From Jatrophihabitans sp. (GTDB taxonomy: Bacteria > Actinomycetota > Actinomycetes > Mycobacteriales > Jatrophihabitantaceae): a DNA stretch of 64,000 nucleotides. Where the stretch lies: positions 1 through 64,000 of the forward strand of contig DASWNX010000021.1 in NCBI GenBank assembly GCA_036399055.1, in the 5' to 3' direction. The position numbers were made by a program, and so were the translations under genes. Below the pieces are notes generated by a model that saw only the letters and a program-made list of their open reading frames with translations, had not been told where the DNA came from and did not search any database. This document shows positions 16,337 through 25,339 of this stretch, piece after piece (the first letter of the stretch is position 1; each line of letters begins with the position of its first letter).

Positions 16337-16801
16337 ATGCGCAGATTCCTCGCCCTTGGAGCAGCAGCCGCCCTGGCTGCGACATCGGTAGTCGTCGCGG
16401 CCCCTGCGGGAGCCGCACCTCGAGCAGAACGCCTGAAGCTCAAGATCAACCCGGTGACCAGTCCGATCTTCATCTTCGACGCCGGAATCGCGCAAGAGAA
16501 CCTGGTGCCCGCCATCCAGGTGACCGGGCTGCTGTCCGGTTGCACGCCGGGCACCGACACCTACGGTGAGAGCACCACCGTGGAGCAGGACGGCCACATC
16601 CTCTATGAGTGGGGTGGCCATCCTGGATCGGGCTTGACCTCGTGCGCGGACCCTTCAGGCTCCACGGTGGGAACCGACCCGATCTTCGCCTTCGCAGGCG
16701 CTGCCGTGCACCCAGGACGGGTCCGGATCACCATGACGGTCCGCAGCTACTCGAACTCCGCGACGGTGACTGTGACCCGCTGGGCCACCATCCCCGGCTG
16801 A
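16337..16801 (+). CDS. secreted protein of unknown function
   Basis: This 154-residue protein has a standard signal peptide (MRRFLALGAAAALAATSVVVAAPAGA). The mature domain appears all-beta, with two cysteines (SGCTPGTD, TSCADPSG) and the conserved-looking VEQDGHIL and GRVRITMTV strands, ending VTRWATIPG. A 5'-truncated and frameshifted relative lies at 13170-13473, so the family was duplicated here. Location is outside the membrane; no enzymatic motif is visible. Confidence 0.75.
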   Translation: MRRFLALGAAAALAATSVVVAAPAGAAPRAERLKLKINPVTSPIFIFDAGIAQENLVPAIQVTGLLSGCTPGTDTYGESTTVEQDGHILYEWGGHPGSGLTSCADPSGSTVGTDPIFAFAGAAVHPGRVRITMTVRSYSNSATVTVTRWATIPG

Positions 16802-16971
16802 CCAGGCGCCTGCTGACCCCGCTCTCCACCGCGACAGCATCCCGCGGGCCACTCAGCCGAGACAGTCGATCGCTCACCCGGCCTCCCACGCGGCCAGCCG
16901 AGCGGCAACCGCGAGGTATCGCCAACCCGGTTCGGCCCTCCTTGTCGGTAAGCGCGACCCGGAGGGTTGTC

Positions 16972-17760
16972 ATGCCACTCGACCACGGCTACGGCGTTGC
17001 CGTCGGCACATTCGCCTCATTCACCCGCGAGGACCCGAGCTCGTTCGGACACTGGTATCACGGCAAGCTGCGCATCAACACCCCCGCCGGCCAGTATGAG
17101 GCGGCCCTCGATGTCGACACCCCCGCCGGCATCGGCGTCAGCTACCGCTTGGTCACCGACCTGACCACGGCGAGCATTCCTATCCTGGCGGCGCTGGGCG
17201 AGGGTTTCACCGCCCTGGCGGCGAACCCGACCTCCGGCGCCCTGGACTACGTCCGCAGCCCGATCCTGCAGGACGGTTGGCTGGTCATCTGGCTGCGCCG
17301 GTGGCTGGTCGCGCGCCGGAAGCCTCCGCTCAACCCCGAACCGTGGGCGCCTACCGCGGTGGACAAGCTGCTGGCGCTCGTTCGCCGCTGGCCACCGCGG
17401 TTCGGGCAGCGTTCGCGGGTCGGGCTGCGTTGGCGGTGGGGGCGACGGTGGCGGCTTCCGCTGCGGTGGCGGTCCTTTGCGTGGGTGTCCAGTGACGGCG
17501 ACAACGCCCTCGATGTGCTCGAACAGCGGCTTGCGCAGGCCGCCCGCATCTACATCTTGGGCGAACCCTTCACGACCGGCTTGGGTGTGCACAACGTGCA
17601 CATGAACCAGGGCGACCCGGTCGGCCCACATCAGGCCGAGAACGGCGTCTGGCAGGACGGCGCGGTGATCATCCAGCTCGCCGACGGCGGGGTGACGATC
17701 TGGCAGGTGAAGTTCAACACCCAGTCGCTGATCACCAACGACCAGGGCCTTCCGGCGTAG
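16972..17760 (+). CDS. DUF2278 family protein
   Basis: Start at ATG 16972 after GGAGGG. The 262-residue product matches the DUF2278 layout: GYGVAVGTFASFTRED and the HGKLRINTPAGQYEAALDVDTP opening, then VHNVHMNQGDP and WQDGAVIIQLADGGVTIWQVKFNTQSL-type closing segments. A middle stretch (about 130-170) is unusually rich in Arg and Trp (GLRWRWGRRWRLPLRWR), apparently from repetitive DNA. The function of the family is not established. It is a single gene. Confidence 0.8.
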   Translation: MPLDHGYGVAVGTFASFTREDPSSFGHWYHGKLRINTPAGQYEAALDVDTPAGIGVSYRLVTDLTTASIPILAALGEGFTALAANPTSGALDYVRSPILQDGWLVIWLRRWLVARRKPPLNPEPWAPTAVDKLLALVRRWPPRFGQRSRVGLRWRWGRRWRLPLRWRSFAWVSSDGDNALDVLEQRLAQAARIYILGEPFTTGLGVHNVHMNQGDPVGPHQAENGVWQDGAVIIQLADGGVTIWQVKFNTQSLITNDQGLPA

Positions 17761-17862
17761 CGCTGACAAGACGTCCGGCTGACGCAGTGACTGACCATCT
17801 CCCGGCGACCAAGTACTGCCGCAGATCGCGGTAGGAGCGGACGGACGCAGCGTCGCGGCCGG

Positions 17863-18297
17863 TCAGTCGAGGCAGAACTCGTTGCCCTCGACGTCCTGCA
17901 TCACCAGGCACGACTCGTTGTGACCGTCGGCAAGCAGCAGTCGCACGCGCACCGCGCCGAGCGGGACCAGTCGCGCGCACTCGGCCTCAAGCGCGGCCAC
18001 GCGCTCTTCACCGACTAGCCCGGTGCCGACCCGCACGTCCAGATGCAGCCGATTCTTGACGACCTTGCCTTCGGGAACCCGCTGGAAGAACAGTCGCGGG
18101 CCCGAACCTGAGGGATCGACGCAGGCGAACGCCGAACCCTGATGCTCAGGCGGCAGCGCGCGATTGAAATCGTCCCACGTGGCAAACCCCGGCGGTGGCG
18201 GCGGCACGACGTAGCCCAACACCTCACACCAGAAACGAGCGACGCGCTCCGGTTCTGCGCAATCGAAGGTGACCTGGACCTGCTTGACCGACGCCAT
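17863..18297 (-). CDS. VOC-superfamily (glyoxalase-like) protein
   Basis: Start at ATG 18297 (MASVKQVQVTFDCAEPE); 144 residues. It contains the VOC repeat pattern ARFWCEVLGY, GPRLFFQRVPEGKVVKNRLHLDV and VMQDVEGNEFCLD, the last being the usual C-terminal metal-ligand strand. This actinobacterial subgroup (Glyoxalase_6-like) has no fixed substrate. A two-domain relative is at 63021-63740. It is monocistronic and divergent from the peroxidase gene. Confidence 0.85.
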   Translation of the reverse strand: MASVKQVQVTFDCAEPERVARFWCEVLGYVVPPPPPGFATWDDFNRALPPEHQGSAFACVDPSGSGPRLFFQRVPEGKVVKNRLHLDVRVGTGLVGEERVAALEAECARLVPLGAVRVRLLLADGHNESCLVMQDVEGNEFCLD

Positions 18298-18682
18298 CGC
18301 TCCACCATAGAGGCACGACCCAGCCATCGCCGACTGCATTGACACCACGTGAGCAGCGGCGCCCGAAGCAAGTAGGCCACCCCCATTGAATACGTCGCCC
18401 AACTTGATCACTCGTTGCCCGCCGACGCGTTGAATAGACAATCGATCGTCAGTCTCCGGCATTGAATCTCCGGGGTCAGCCCACGTGAAGTTGACCGGGT
18501 TGTCCCGGCGCGTGAGGGAGCGGTCAAACTGAAGTGGCACCCCGACTTGCGCGCAGTAGCAGCATTCCCAGCAACCGCGTTCGCTGCTAGATTCGTTGGA
18601 TCGCGTACGACGAATGGACCCTGCGATGACAACCGTCGTTCTTCACTCCGGCGACACTAAGCAGACGTGATAGCCGCGAACC
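18298..18682. other. 385-base divergent intergenic region
   Basis: It separates the VOC gene (minus) and the haem peroxidase gene (plus) and must hold both promoters. Short frames run through it but show no ribosome site or similarity. No inverted repeat stood out. Confidence 0.5.
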
Positions 18683-20296
18683 ATGACCACCGATTTGGTC
18701 GCCGACGCCGAGCGTTTTCTGATGGGATCGGACGGCTGGCGCAACGGCAGCCAGCTGTACGCCATAACGCATTTCCCTGAGCTGTGGCGGTTCGTCCGCC
18801 AGACGCCCGGGCTGAACGCACTGATGAACTCGCTGATCATCGACCAGATGGTCTACAAGATGAAGACCCGGCCTGAGGCGTTGAGCACGATGGCGCCCTA
18901 CACCAGCTGGGACTCACTGACCGACCGGACCTACAGCGAACGGCATCTGCCGCCGGACCCCGCACTGCAGACCCGGTTGCCGGCGACCGCCGACGTCGTC
19001 GAGCTGTTCCGTGCTCGCCCGAGCGGGCACACACTGTCACCGAAGTCCACACTGCTGTTTCCGCACTTCGCGCAGTGGTTCGTCGACGGATTCCTGCGCA
19101 CCGACCCGCAGAACCCGCTGAGGAACACGAGCACCCACGACATCGACCTATCGCAGCTGTACGGGCAGCACCAGGATGTCACCGACCTGCTCCGCACCCG
19201 CCGCGGCGGCGAACTCAAGAGCCAGCTGATCCGCGAGCAGGAGTTCCCCCCTTACTACATGGGCCAAGACGGCCGCCCGAAGCCGGAATTCGCCGGACTA
19301 CCGATCACGTTTCCCGGCAGCGACCGCAAGGCCGTGTCCACCAGCGATCTCGACCCGGTCCAACGGCAGTCGTTATTCGCACTCGGTATAGCCCGCGGGA
19401 ACATCCACTACGGATTCGTGATGATGAGCACCGTCTGGCTGCGTGAGCACAACCGGCTCGCCCGGCAGCTCGCCGCCACCCATCCCGCCTGGGACGACGA
19501 GCGCATCTTCCAGACCGTCCGCAACGTGCTCATCGTGCTGCTGTTGAAGATCGTCGTGCAGGACTACATCAACCACATCACCCCTTTCTGGTTCAAGCTG
19601 TTCGTCCGGCCCGGCATCGGCGTGCGGGAGAAGTGGTACCGGCAGAACTGGATGAGCATCGAGTTCGACCTCCTCTACCGCTGGCACTCACTCGTGCCGC
19701 CGGAGATCACCGTCGGCGGCGTCCGCCGCCCTACAGCCGACGTCCGCTGGCACTCTGAGATCGTTCCCGACCATGGCGTGGCAGCCCTGTTCGACGAGGC
19801 ATCCCGGCAGCCCGCCGGCGAGATCGGCTTGCTGAACACCGCGGACTTCCTCCTCCCCGTCGAGGAGAAGACAATCAACATCGGCAGGTCCGCGCAGCTC
19901 GCCGCCTTCAACGACTACCGGGCCGCCTGCGGGTACCCTCGCTACACCACGTTCGGCGAGTTCAGCACCCGACCCGACATCGTCGGCGCGCTCGCCGGCG
20001 CCTATCACACCGCCGACGACGTCGAGCTCTACACCGGCCTGTTCGCCGAGGACGTCCGCAGCAACGCCGCACTCCCCACCCTGATGGGCACCATGGTCGC
20101 GGTAGACGCGTTCTCCCAGGCGCTGACCAACCCGTTACTCGCGCCCGGCGTGTACACCGAGGACACGTTCTCGCCAGAGGGAATGCGCGCCATCGCCGGC
20201 ACAAACACGCTCGCCGACCTCGTCGCCCGCAACGTCACCGGCGAGCCGACCGCCCCGCGCGTCTCGTTCACTCAGCTGAACTGGGCGCCTCAATGA
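18683..20296 (+). CDS. cyclooxygenase-like animal-type haem peroxidase/dioxygenase
   Basis: The 537 residues can be followed along animal prostaglandin synthase: HFAQWFVDGFL (129-138), HDIDLSQLYG (152-161), VWLREHNRLA (251-260), the LYRWHSLVP strip (331-339) with the radical-type Tyr332 and proximal haem ligand His335, and a C-terminal TNTLADLVARNVTGEP segment. By this alignment the catalytic Gln is kept (Q131), but the distal His is Asp (D135), and the aspirin-site Ser is Thr. There is no signal peptide or EGF module. It likely oxygenates a fatty acid; true peroxidase activity is doubtful without the distal His. Confidence 0.88.
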   Translation: MTTDLVADAERFLMGSDGWRNGSQLYAITHFPELWRFVRQTPGLNALMNSLIIDQMVYKMKTRPEALSTMAPYTSWDSLTDRTYSERHLPPDPALQTRLPATADVVELFRARPSGHTLSPKSTLLFPHFAQWFVDGFLRTDPQNPLRNTSTHDIDLSQLYGQHQDVTDLLRTRRGGELKSQLIREQEFPPYYMGQDGRPKPEFAGLPITFPGSDRKAVSTSDLDPVQRQSLFALGIARGNIHYGFVMMSTVWLREHNRLARQLAATHPAWDDERIFQTVRNVLIVLLLKIVVQDYINHITPFWFKLFVRPGIGVREKWYRQNWMSIEFDLLYRWHSLVPPEITVGGVRRPTADVRWHSEIVPDHGVAALFDEASRQPAGEIGLLNTADFLLPVEEKTINIGRSAQLAAFNDYRAACGYPRYTTFGEFSTRPDIVGALAGAYHTADDVELYTGLFAEDVRSNAALPTLMGTMVAVDAFSQALTNPLLAPGVYTEDTFSPEGMRAIAGTNTLADLVARNVTGEPTAPRVSFTQLNWAPQ

Positions 20297-20375
20297 GCCT
20301 TCCCGTCTTTGGCGTCCCCACCCCAGCCGACCTGACTGACCAGCTCACGAGAAAGAACGCAGGCCACGTGGGTCG

Positions 20376-21473
20376 CTAACTGTTCTTGCCGCGAGCCGCC
20401 ACGGCCCACCGGTCGACGAGCTGTCCCCCGCTGACGACGGCGACGTCGTCGACGAGGTTCATCGTCACGCACACATGGTTGGGGACCACCCGAAGCCGCT
20501 CTCCGAGCGCCGGCAGCGGGCTCCCCTCAGGCCAGACAACGGTGGCGTGGTGCTCCGACAGCGCGGTGATCCGGGCGTCAGGGTGGTCGATCAGGCGGCC
20601 GTGGCCGGTCGCCCAGGCCGATCGATCAGTGCCGAGCACCTTGCTCCCGGAGTCGAGGACCAGGCGCCGGGGAGATCCGCGGCCGGTGTCGGTGCGGCTG
20701 ACGACCGTGGCGGCGACCGTCAGGGCGATGTCATCCCACGTGCATCGCCCCAGCTCCAGTTGTTGCGCGTCGCAGAACACGTAGACGCCCGGGCGAACCT
20801 CGGTCGCCACCGAAGAGCCGGTCAGTGTCGCTGTCGGGGTCGAGCCGCCGCTGCGCCGGCTCACGTTGTGGCCAGCGGCCGTCAAAAGCTCGGCAGCCTC
20901 AGCGAGCGCTGCCTGCTCTTGCTCGACCGCCTGCTGAGGCATCCCCGGCGCGTAACTGTGACCCGGGAAGGTGAAGACCCCTTCAACCAGCAGCCCCGCC
21001 CGGTGCGCGGCCTGGGCCACCTCCACTGCCAAACCTGGGGAAACACCGCTGCGGTGGTGTCCGCTGTCAACCTCCACGAGCACGGCGATCTCACCGGCGG
21101 CGCCGTTCAAGGCAGCGCCCATGGTCTGCGCGCCTTCCACCGAGTCGAGTCCCACGGAAACTCGCGCCTTGGCGCTGAGCCGGCGCAGCCGCTCTGCCTG
21201 CGGCCGCGTGAGCCACAGCGGGTAGGCGATGAACAGGTCGTCCACCCCGTGGTCGGCGAACACCTCTGCCTCACCGATCGTGGCCACCGTGAGACCGGCA
21301 GCGCCGGCTGCCAGTTGCCGGTCGGCGATCTGGAGCACCTTGTGCGTCTTGGCATGCGGGCGCAACCGCAGGCTCGTCTCTCGCACGTGGGCCGCCATAC
21401 GGGTGATGTTGCGCTCGAGCACGTCCTGATCGATGACGACCTGAGGAGTGGGGATGTCTTCGACAGCGCTCAT
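20376..21473 (-). CDS. D-threonine aldolase / D-serine dehydratase-like PLP enzyme
   Basis: This 365-residue fold-type III PLP protein has RPHAKTHK at 38-45 (the first Lys carries PLP), GHHRSGV after a substrate strand, and a C-terminal metal site in PNHVCVTMNL (H-x-C, as in DSD1/D-threonine aldolase). The reaction is either retro-aldol cleavage of D-3-hydroxy amino acids or D-serine dehydration; sequence alone cannot separate the two. Cytoplasmic. It is a single minus-strand gene, at the left border of the restriction island. Confidence 0.87.
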   Translation of the reverse strand: MSAVEDIPTPQVVIDQDVLERNITRMAAHVRETSLRLRPHAKTHKVLQIADRQLAAGAAGLTVATIGEAEVFADHGVDDLFIAYPLWLTRPQAERLRRLSAKARVSVGLDSVEGAQTMGAALNGAAGEIAVLVEVDSGHHRSGVSPGLAVEVAQAAHRAGLLVEGVFTFPGHSYAPGMPQQAVEQEQAALAEAAELLTAAGHNVSRRSGGSTPTATLTGSSVATEVRPGVYVFCDAQQLELGRCTWDDIALTVAATVVSRTDTGRGSPRRLVLDSGSKVLGTDRSAWATGHGRLIDHPDARITALSEHHATVVWPEGSPLPALGERLRVVPNHVCVTMNLVDDVAVVSGGQLVDRWAVAARGKNS

Positions 21474-21600
21474 CTGGCTCCCCTACGTGGCCCCCTCTGC
21501 GGGCGCATATGCCCGAGAACCCTATCGGTCGGACGCCGGATGTGGCTGGGTCTGACCCGAGCGTGCATTCAGCGGCAGGACACTGCGCGCTATGCCTAGA

Positions 21601-21714
21601 TCACTGGTCCTTAAGCGTGAAGGACAGCGCCGCCAGCTCCCAAATCAATGTCACCCACGCGGCTCAGGCGAGGTTGCTCCGCGTCAGCGGCACCCGCTCA
21701 GGAACGGGAAGGCG
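21601..21714 (-). pseudogene. diverged 3' fragment of the ABC permease gene at 25340-26191
   Basis: The stretch starting TCACTGGTCCTTAAGCGTGA aligns along its length, with scattered substitutions and one 3-base gap, to the 3' end of the permease gene (bases 25340-25455), beginning exactly at the stop codon equivalent. No open frame continues upstream. Together with the intact gene it brackets the protease/restriction island. Confidence 0.75.
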
Positions 21715-21865
21715 TCACGGGCCGCGCCCCGTCGGACTTCTTAATACAACTCAGATTTCGTGGATCGGAATCGTGAAAACCTCACTTAAAAGCAGCCGTT
21801 GACCCCTAAGCCGGCTATCAAATACCCTCTTTCATATGCGGTAAACCGGCCGGAATCGGGGACAC

Positions 21866-22658
21866 ATGAAAAAGCGCATTTTGCTAGGCATAGGAATCTC
21901 AGTGGGCCTGTTGCTCATTACCGAGGCTAGCGCTGCCGGGCCAGTGCGCGGTCCGGGTCAGCCGGCGCCGACCCACGACGCTGACAAGAAGGCAACCGTG
22001 GACGACAACGCCGCCGTACCGGGCGCGGACATCGACTGGGCTCTCCAAGAGGTGATCGGGCGGGTAGCCACCGCGGCAGACAAAGTCGGGGCAACCGATC
22101 CGGCGTACACCGTCAGCGTCGTAGACGTGCGCAACGCCCGCTTACAGATCTACCGCAAGTCAGTGACGACTGATGCCTTCGACCTTTCCAAATACCGAGT
22201 TCTCGCCCCTGCTGGGGTGTCGATCGAGTTCGAGGCCGCCGCCTTGAGCGCGACCGAGATCAAGCACCTGAGTGATTTAATTTGGGCGCTGTCGCCCGAG
22301 TTCAAGGCTGCCGGTGTCAAACTCCAGAGCTGGGGGCCGGACTACGCCAACGGTATGCATGTCCTCTACACATCAAACACCCCGGAGCTACCCCGGCACC
22401 TGGTCGAGAGCCTGGAGATCTACGGGCTCGGCACGGTGACCTTTCAAGTGGGGGCGGTACAGAGCCTGGCAAATCGACAAGCAGACACCTCCCCTTTTGC
22501 GGGTGGTGCTCGGATCCACGGGACCTAACCGAGACGGCGGAACGAGCCCCGCTCAGTGCACGTCCAACTTTGCCGCCAAGAGCACCGGGAACGGTCAATA
22601 TTACGAGATGACGGCTTGGCATTGTTATAAGCCGACCGACAAGAGGTTCTGGGGCTGA
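21866..22658 (+). pseudogene. frameshifted secreted S1 (trypsin/alpha-lytic-like) protease
   Basis: The first 220 codons encode a signal peptide (KKRILLGIGISVGLLLITEASA) and a propeptide-like domain ending in SPFAGGARIHG. The frame then stops, but one base on it continues as NRDGGTSPAQCTSNFA ... QYYEMTAWHCY, the GG-x-RI ... CTSGFA ... TAGHC entry of secreted S1 proteases (Gly before His is Trp here). Another stop follows, and a further frame holds YNGMDAMSV, which resembles the catalytic-Asp region. Several frame breaks and no Ser motif mean the gene is dead. It lies beside the restriction-modification genes. Confidence 0.7.
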
Positions 22659-22926
22659 ACTCGAACGATCAATACGCCACTGCCGTGGGACTGATTTCAG
22701 CGACCGATATAACGGAATGGACGCCATGTCCGTCCTGGGTCAAGAGCGACTCGCAATGCGCCAGGATTGTACTTTTCACTGATATCGTGCCCGGGCACAT
22801 TCCCTCGTGTTGTCAACTTTTCATGATTGTTGGTTTAGAGCAACGGCAAGAGCTACGGCTGGGAGCAGGCTGCCGCTTAGCCTGGTTGGGCGGGTAGCCC
22901 GCAGTCACAGGTCCACACTCTGGCTG

Positions 22927-23832
22927 TCAGGGGCGCGTGGCTGTCACGAACTCGCCCAACGGCGAGAGATCGTGTTCCCAGAAGATCGAGACACCTCGGT
23001 CCTGCGCCGTTCGCAGGCATGCAAGATCAAACACCCCTGCAAGGACGACGCCGGTCAAGGTGTCCTGGCCAAAATGACTTCGCCAGCCCTCGGCCTTGCC
23101 GCCAACTTCACGGTTGACACGCTTCCAGCCGTTCTTCGGCCCGTTGGACACCTTGCATTCGACTGCGAACAGCCGCTTGTCGTGGAGGCGGGAGGGGACG
23201 TCGCACTTCGCTGCAGCCACCCGCCGCTCCCGCGTGTAGGTACCGGGTGCTAGATCGTCAATGAAACGGATCGGACCGCGCGTTCCGTCGAATGACATGC
23301 CCGCGTCAGCGAGCGTCTGAGCAGTCAACGCCTCTTGACGAAGTGATGCCTCACCGCGTCGCTGCGTGCCCAACTGCTGGGCCGCCCATAGCACCGAAGT
23401 CGCGAGGACGGCAGCTTCGCGCTCGGATGGCGCGGGGTCGCGATTCTCAGTCAACCACGGGAAGCGGACAGGGTCGATGACAATGCGGATAGCCTCCGCC
23501 GTCTCTTCCGCCAAGTCCGGCGGTACGCGCTTGAACTTCGGACCTCCCACTAGTGTCCACAGGTCCTCTTGGCTGATAGGCGGCCCGCAAATATACCTCG
23601 CGGCCTGCCACGCGTCGGGATCTTGGGTGAAGACTGCGCCCGTCAGGTTGCGCATGTTGTCCGAGGCGTCGAAGACGTATTCCACACGCGGACGAAGAGC
23701 GGTATAGACGCGCTGGAATGCGAGTGGACCTTCCTCGCGGCGCTGAGTCGTGAACAACTGCTCCCCGACGTCCCGAGCTTTCTTAAGTTCCTGGTCACTC
23801 CAGAAGGGAGGTGCTGCCGATGCTCGTGCCAT
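22927..23832 (-). CDS. type II restriction endonuclease, XamI-like
   Basis: This 301-residue protein has a PD-(D/E)XK site: KCDVPSRL (D211) and LFAVECKVSNGPKNGWKRV (E225, K227). The segment around it, a Lys/Asn-rich loop after ECK, matches my recollection of the XamI family, whose founding member cuts GTCGAC; the specificity here is unknown. It follows the cytosine methylase by 30 bases on the same strand, the usual order when methylation must come first. It cleaves unmethylated incoming DNA in the cytoplasm. Confidence 0.8.
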   Translation of the reverse strand: MARASAAPPFWSDQELKKARDVGEQLFTTQRREEGPLAFQRVYTALRPRVEYVFDASDNMRNLTGAVFTQDPDAWQAARYICGPPISQEDLWTLVGGPKFKRVPPDLAEETAEAIRIVIDPVRFPWLTENRDPAPSEREAAVLATSVLWAAQQLGTQRRGEASLRQEALTAQTLADAGMSFDGTRGPIRFIDDLAPGTYTRERRVAAAKCDVPSRLHDKRLFAVECKVSNGPKNGWKRVNREVGGKAEGWRSHFGQDTLTGVVLAGVFDLACLRTAQDRGVSIFWEHDLSPLGEFVTATRP

Positions 23833-23862
23833 GCGGTGAGTGTCGCACCACCCGGCCGGCGA

Positions 23863-25092
23863 TCAGGCGGTCGCAGATCCCCGCGTGTCGGTCGTCTTTG
23901 GTATAAGGCGGACTCTAAGCGACCCGTTGACACGGTGTTCGGCCTCCGTATACCGCACCCGCTTCAATAACTCGGGTGGCCACGGTGGTGTAGTGGGCCG
24001 CTCCAAAGCAGGGCCGCGCCGTAGCGCCGACAACACCATTCCGCCCACTACTTCGGCTACATCGACCTGAACGGCGTTACCGATCTGCTTGAACAGCGAG
24101 GCGGCAGTGCCCTGGAAGGACCACTCACTCGGAAATCCCTGAATTGCGGCGCATTCGCGCCACCCCAGGCGACGCATCTCCTCCCCCGGCAACCGGACCC
24201 AGTCAGGGGTGCTTGCTGCCCGGATCGTCCGCGCCGGAAGTGACAAGTCCGCAAGGAAGCTGTCCTGCCGGTAACCCCAATGCCCGCTGGGACGGTTGTT
24301 CATGACCTTGCCGGCAGTCTTGATCCCAGTGCCCGGCGTCAATGCTCGGAGTTGATCTGCTCGCGCACCTGAGGGATAGACGACCTCGGAAGGATCTGCG
24401 GGCGGCAAGGACGAGAGCGCCTCACCCAGTGTCACCCACGGCTTGCGTCCGTCGCGCGCGGCCTTGTCGTGCGTAGGCTGCGGGAACAGTGGCAGTTCGT
24501 AGTCACTCGTCGCGACGATAAACAGACGGACTCGACGCTGCGCCGCGCCGTAGTCTGCTGCATTAAGGGTGGCAACGCGGCTCGCGTAGCCGATGTCGGC
24601 CAGATCCTGCTGGATGCTGCGCAGGACCTCGCCCGGAGCACCGCTGGGACCGACAGCCGTGACAAGCCCTCGGACGTTCTCTAAGAGGACGAAGCGGGGG
24701 CGCACTTCGTCTACCAACCGCAACATGTGCGCAATAAGTTGCCCACGCGGGTCGTTCAGGCCCTTTTGATGCCCCGCCGATGACCATGGCTGACACGGCG
24801 GGCCTCCAGCTAGAAGGTCGGGGCGCCACTTCCCGCCGCTCCGCGCGGGACGTAGGTCAGAGGCCGAGAGTGTCGAGACATCCGCATTGATCAAGTGCGT
24901 GTTCTGGAGGTGATTCGCCGTACGCCCAAGGACAGGGATCTCACGAGCACGACTCTCACGTAGGGTCTCCATGCTGTCCGGCGCCAGGTCCGTGGCGATG
25001 ACGACGTCCCATCCAGCCCGCTCTAGGCCAATGTCGAGGCCACCCGCCCCGCTAAATAGAGAGATCGCTTTAGGCCCGGCAACGGACGTCAT
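23863..25092 (-). CDS. DNA (cytosine-5) methyltransferase
   Basis: Start chosen at ATG 25092, preceded by GTGAGGAC; the longer GTG start lacks a ribosome site. In 409 residues the C5-methylase motifs appear in order: motif I SLFSGAGGLDIG (11-22), motif IV GGPPCQPWS (catalytic C100), ENV (about 138-140), QRRVRLF (motif VIII) and GNAVQVDVAE (motif X). The target-recognition region lies between VIII and X. It pairs with the downstream XamI-like nuclease to form a type II restriction-modification system. Confidence 0.93.
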   Translation of the reverse strand: MTSVAGPKAISLFSGAGGLDIGLERAGWDVVIATDLAPDSMETLRESRAREIPVLGRTANHLQNTHLINADVSTLSASDLRPARSGGKWRPDLLAGGPPCQPWSSAGHQKGLNDPRGQLIAHMLRLVDEVRPRFVLLENVRGLVTAVGPSGAPGEVLRSIQQDLADIGYASRVATLNAADYGAAQRRVRLFIVATSDYELPLFPQPTHDKAARDGRKPWVTLGEALSSLPPADPSEVVYPSGARADQLRALTPGTGIKTAGKVMNNRPSGHWGYRQDSFLADLSLPARTIRAASTPDWVRLPGEEMRRLGWRECAAIQGFPSEWSFQGTAASLFKQIGNAVQVDVAEVVGGMVLSALRRGPALERPTTPPWPPELLKRVRYTEAEHRVNGSLRVRLIPKTTDTRGSATA

Positions 25093-25339
25093 CTTGTCCT
25101 CACCACGCGGTCTCACTGGTCGTTGAGACGTTCCGTCCACTCACAAGATGGAGTCTTGCGCACGGGTCTGACGTTTCGGCGCGGCGACACGGCTGATCCA
25201 CCCGATCAGCCATCGATGGCTATCTGCATCCTTGCACCTCGCCTAGGTGGGGGCTCGCGGGCGAGCATCGCCGCCACATTGGGAGTCATTATGGGCACCC
25301 TGAGCCCAGTTTTGGAGGCTCGCCGTGATCGATGGGCAG

